Of a stretch of DNA of 11,973 bases, positions 11,903 to 11,973 are shown piece after piece. The stretch comes from Planctomycetota bacterium (GTDB lineage: Bacteria > Planctomycetota > Phycisphaerae > Sedimentisphaerales > Anaerohalosphaeraceae): NCBI GenBank assembly GCA_021160785.1, contig JAGHBX010000286.1:1-11973 (forward strand). Direction: 5' to 3'. Each line of letters opens with the position of its first letter. Within the stretch, counting starts at the first letter, position 1. Position numbers and translations under genes: made by a program. The notes beneath the pieces are model-generated. The model did not search any database. It was not told where the DNA came from and saw nothing but the letters and a program-made list of their open reading frames with translations.

Positions 11903-11973
11903 ATGAGAAGGAATTTGTTTCGAAAAACTAATAAAGTGTGGTCATCGCTCGTCCTGATAAGCCCCATCCAATA
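11903..11973 (+). CDS. Start of a probably exported protein (3' end outside window)
   Basis: ATG 11903 is preceded by GGGAG five bases upstream and opens a frame that stays open to the window edge (23 codons). The residues, MRRNLFRKTNKVWSSLVLIS, have a basic start followed by a hydrophobic run, as in a signal peptide or membrane anchor. Nothing more can be said about the product. The frame is short, so the call rests mainly on the ribosome site and the signal-like sequence. Confidence 0.5.
   Translation, partial: MRRNLFRKTNKVWSSLVLISPIQ

Overview
The window looks like chromosomal DNA of a planctomycete-type bacterium, most likely a Phycisphaerae-like lineage from an environmental genome. This is inferred from the gene styles: an exported esterase fused to a DUF1080 domain, a GTP-type PEP carboxykinase, and a DUF2294/MpsC protein. 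Base composition is mid-to-high GC, Shine-Dalgarno sequences are strong (GGAGG type), and several sigma-70-like promoters have readable -35 and -10 boxes. No rRNA, tRNA or CRISPR array was seen.

Layout. (1) 1-374, minus: the first 124 codons of a gene running off the left edge. (2) 375-860 has no intact protein gene; about 595-860 is a chain of hairpins resembling the 5' RNA part of a group II intron without its reverse transcriptase. (3) A divergent pair, each with its own promoter: a TIM-barrel sugar isomerase/epimerase-like enzyme (861-1661, minus) and a lipoprotein M19 dipeptidase (1951-3156, plus). The dipeptidase is followed closely by a 79-codon relic of an N-acylglucosamine 2-epimerase in which the two ends of the enzyme are joined in frame. 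(4) A two-gene plus-strand operon (3686-4872): an unassigned histidine-rich membrane protein and a Fur/Zur-family repressor, with start and stop codons sharing one base. Two operator-like sites of 7-1-7 symmetry flank the -10 box, so a self-regulated metal uptake or handling unit is the best reading. (5) A secreted alpha/beta hydrolase fused to DUF1080 (5002-6531), convergent with (6) GTP-PEP carboxykinase (6594-8468, minus). (7) An eight-cysteine protein of unknown function (8561-9052, minus). (8) A non-coding stretch with two minus-strand intrinsic terminators, then a DUF2294/MpsC-type protein (9489-9881, minus). (9) Divergently, a benzoate-CoA-ligase-like acyl-CoA synthetase (10068-11633, plus). 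(10) A REP-like palindrome and the start of a probably exported protein at the right edge.

The genes do not form one pathway. They look like a set of short transcription units for scavenging (dipeptidase, esterase/DUF1080, sugar isomerase), central carbon metabolism (PEPCK, acyl-CoA ligase) and metal homeostasis. Promoter and ribosome-site positions show that four of the longest possible reading frames (isomerase, dipeptidase, repressor, ligase) start too far upstream; corrected starts are given. The least explained and most promising item is the histidine-rich membrane protein with its Fur-family partner and paired operators.
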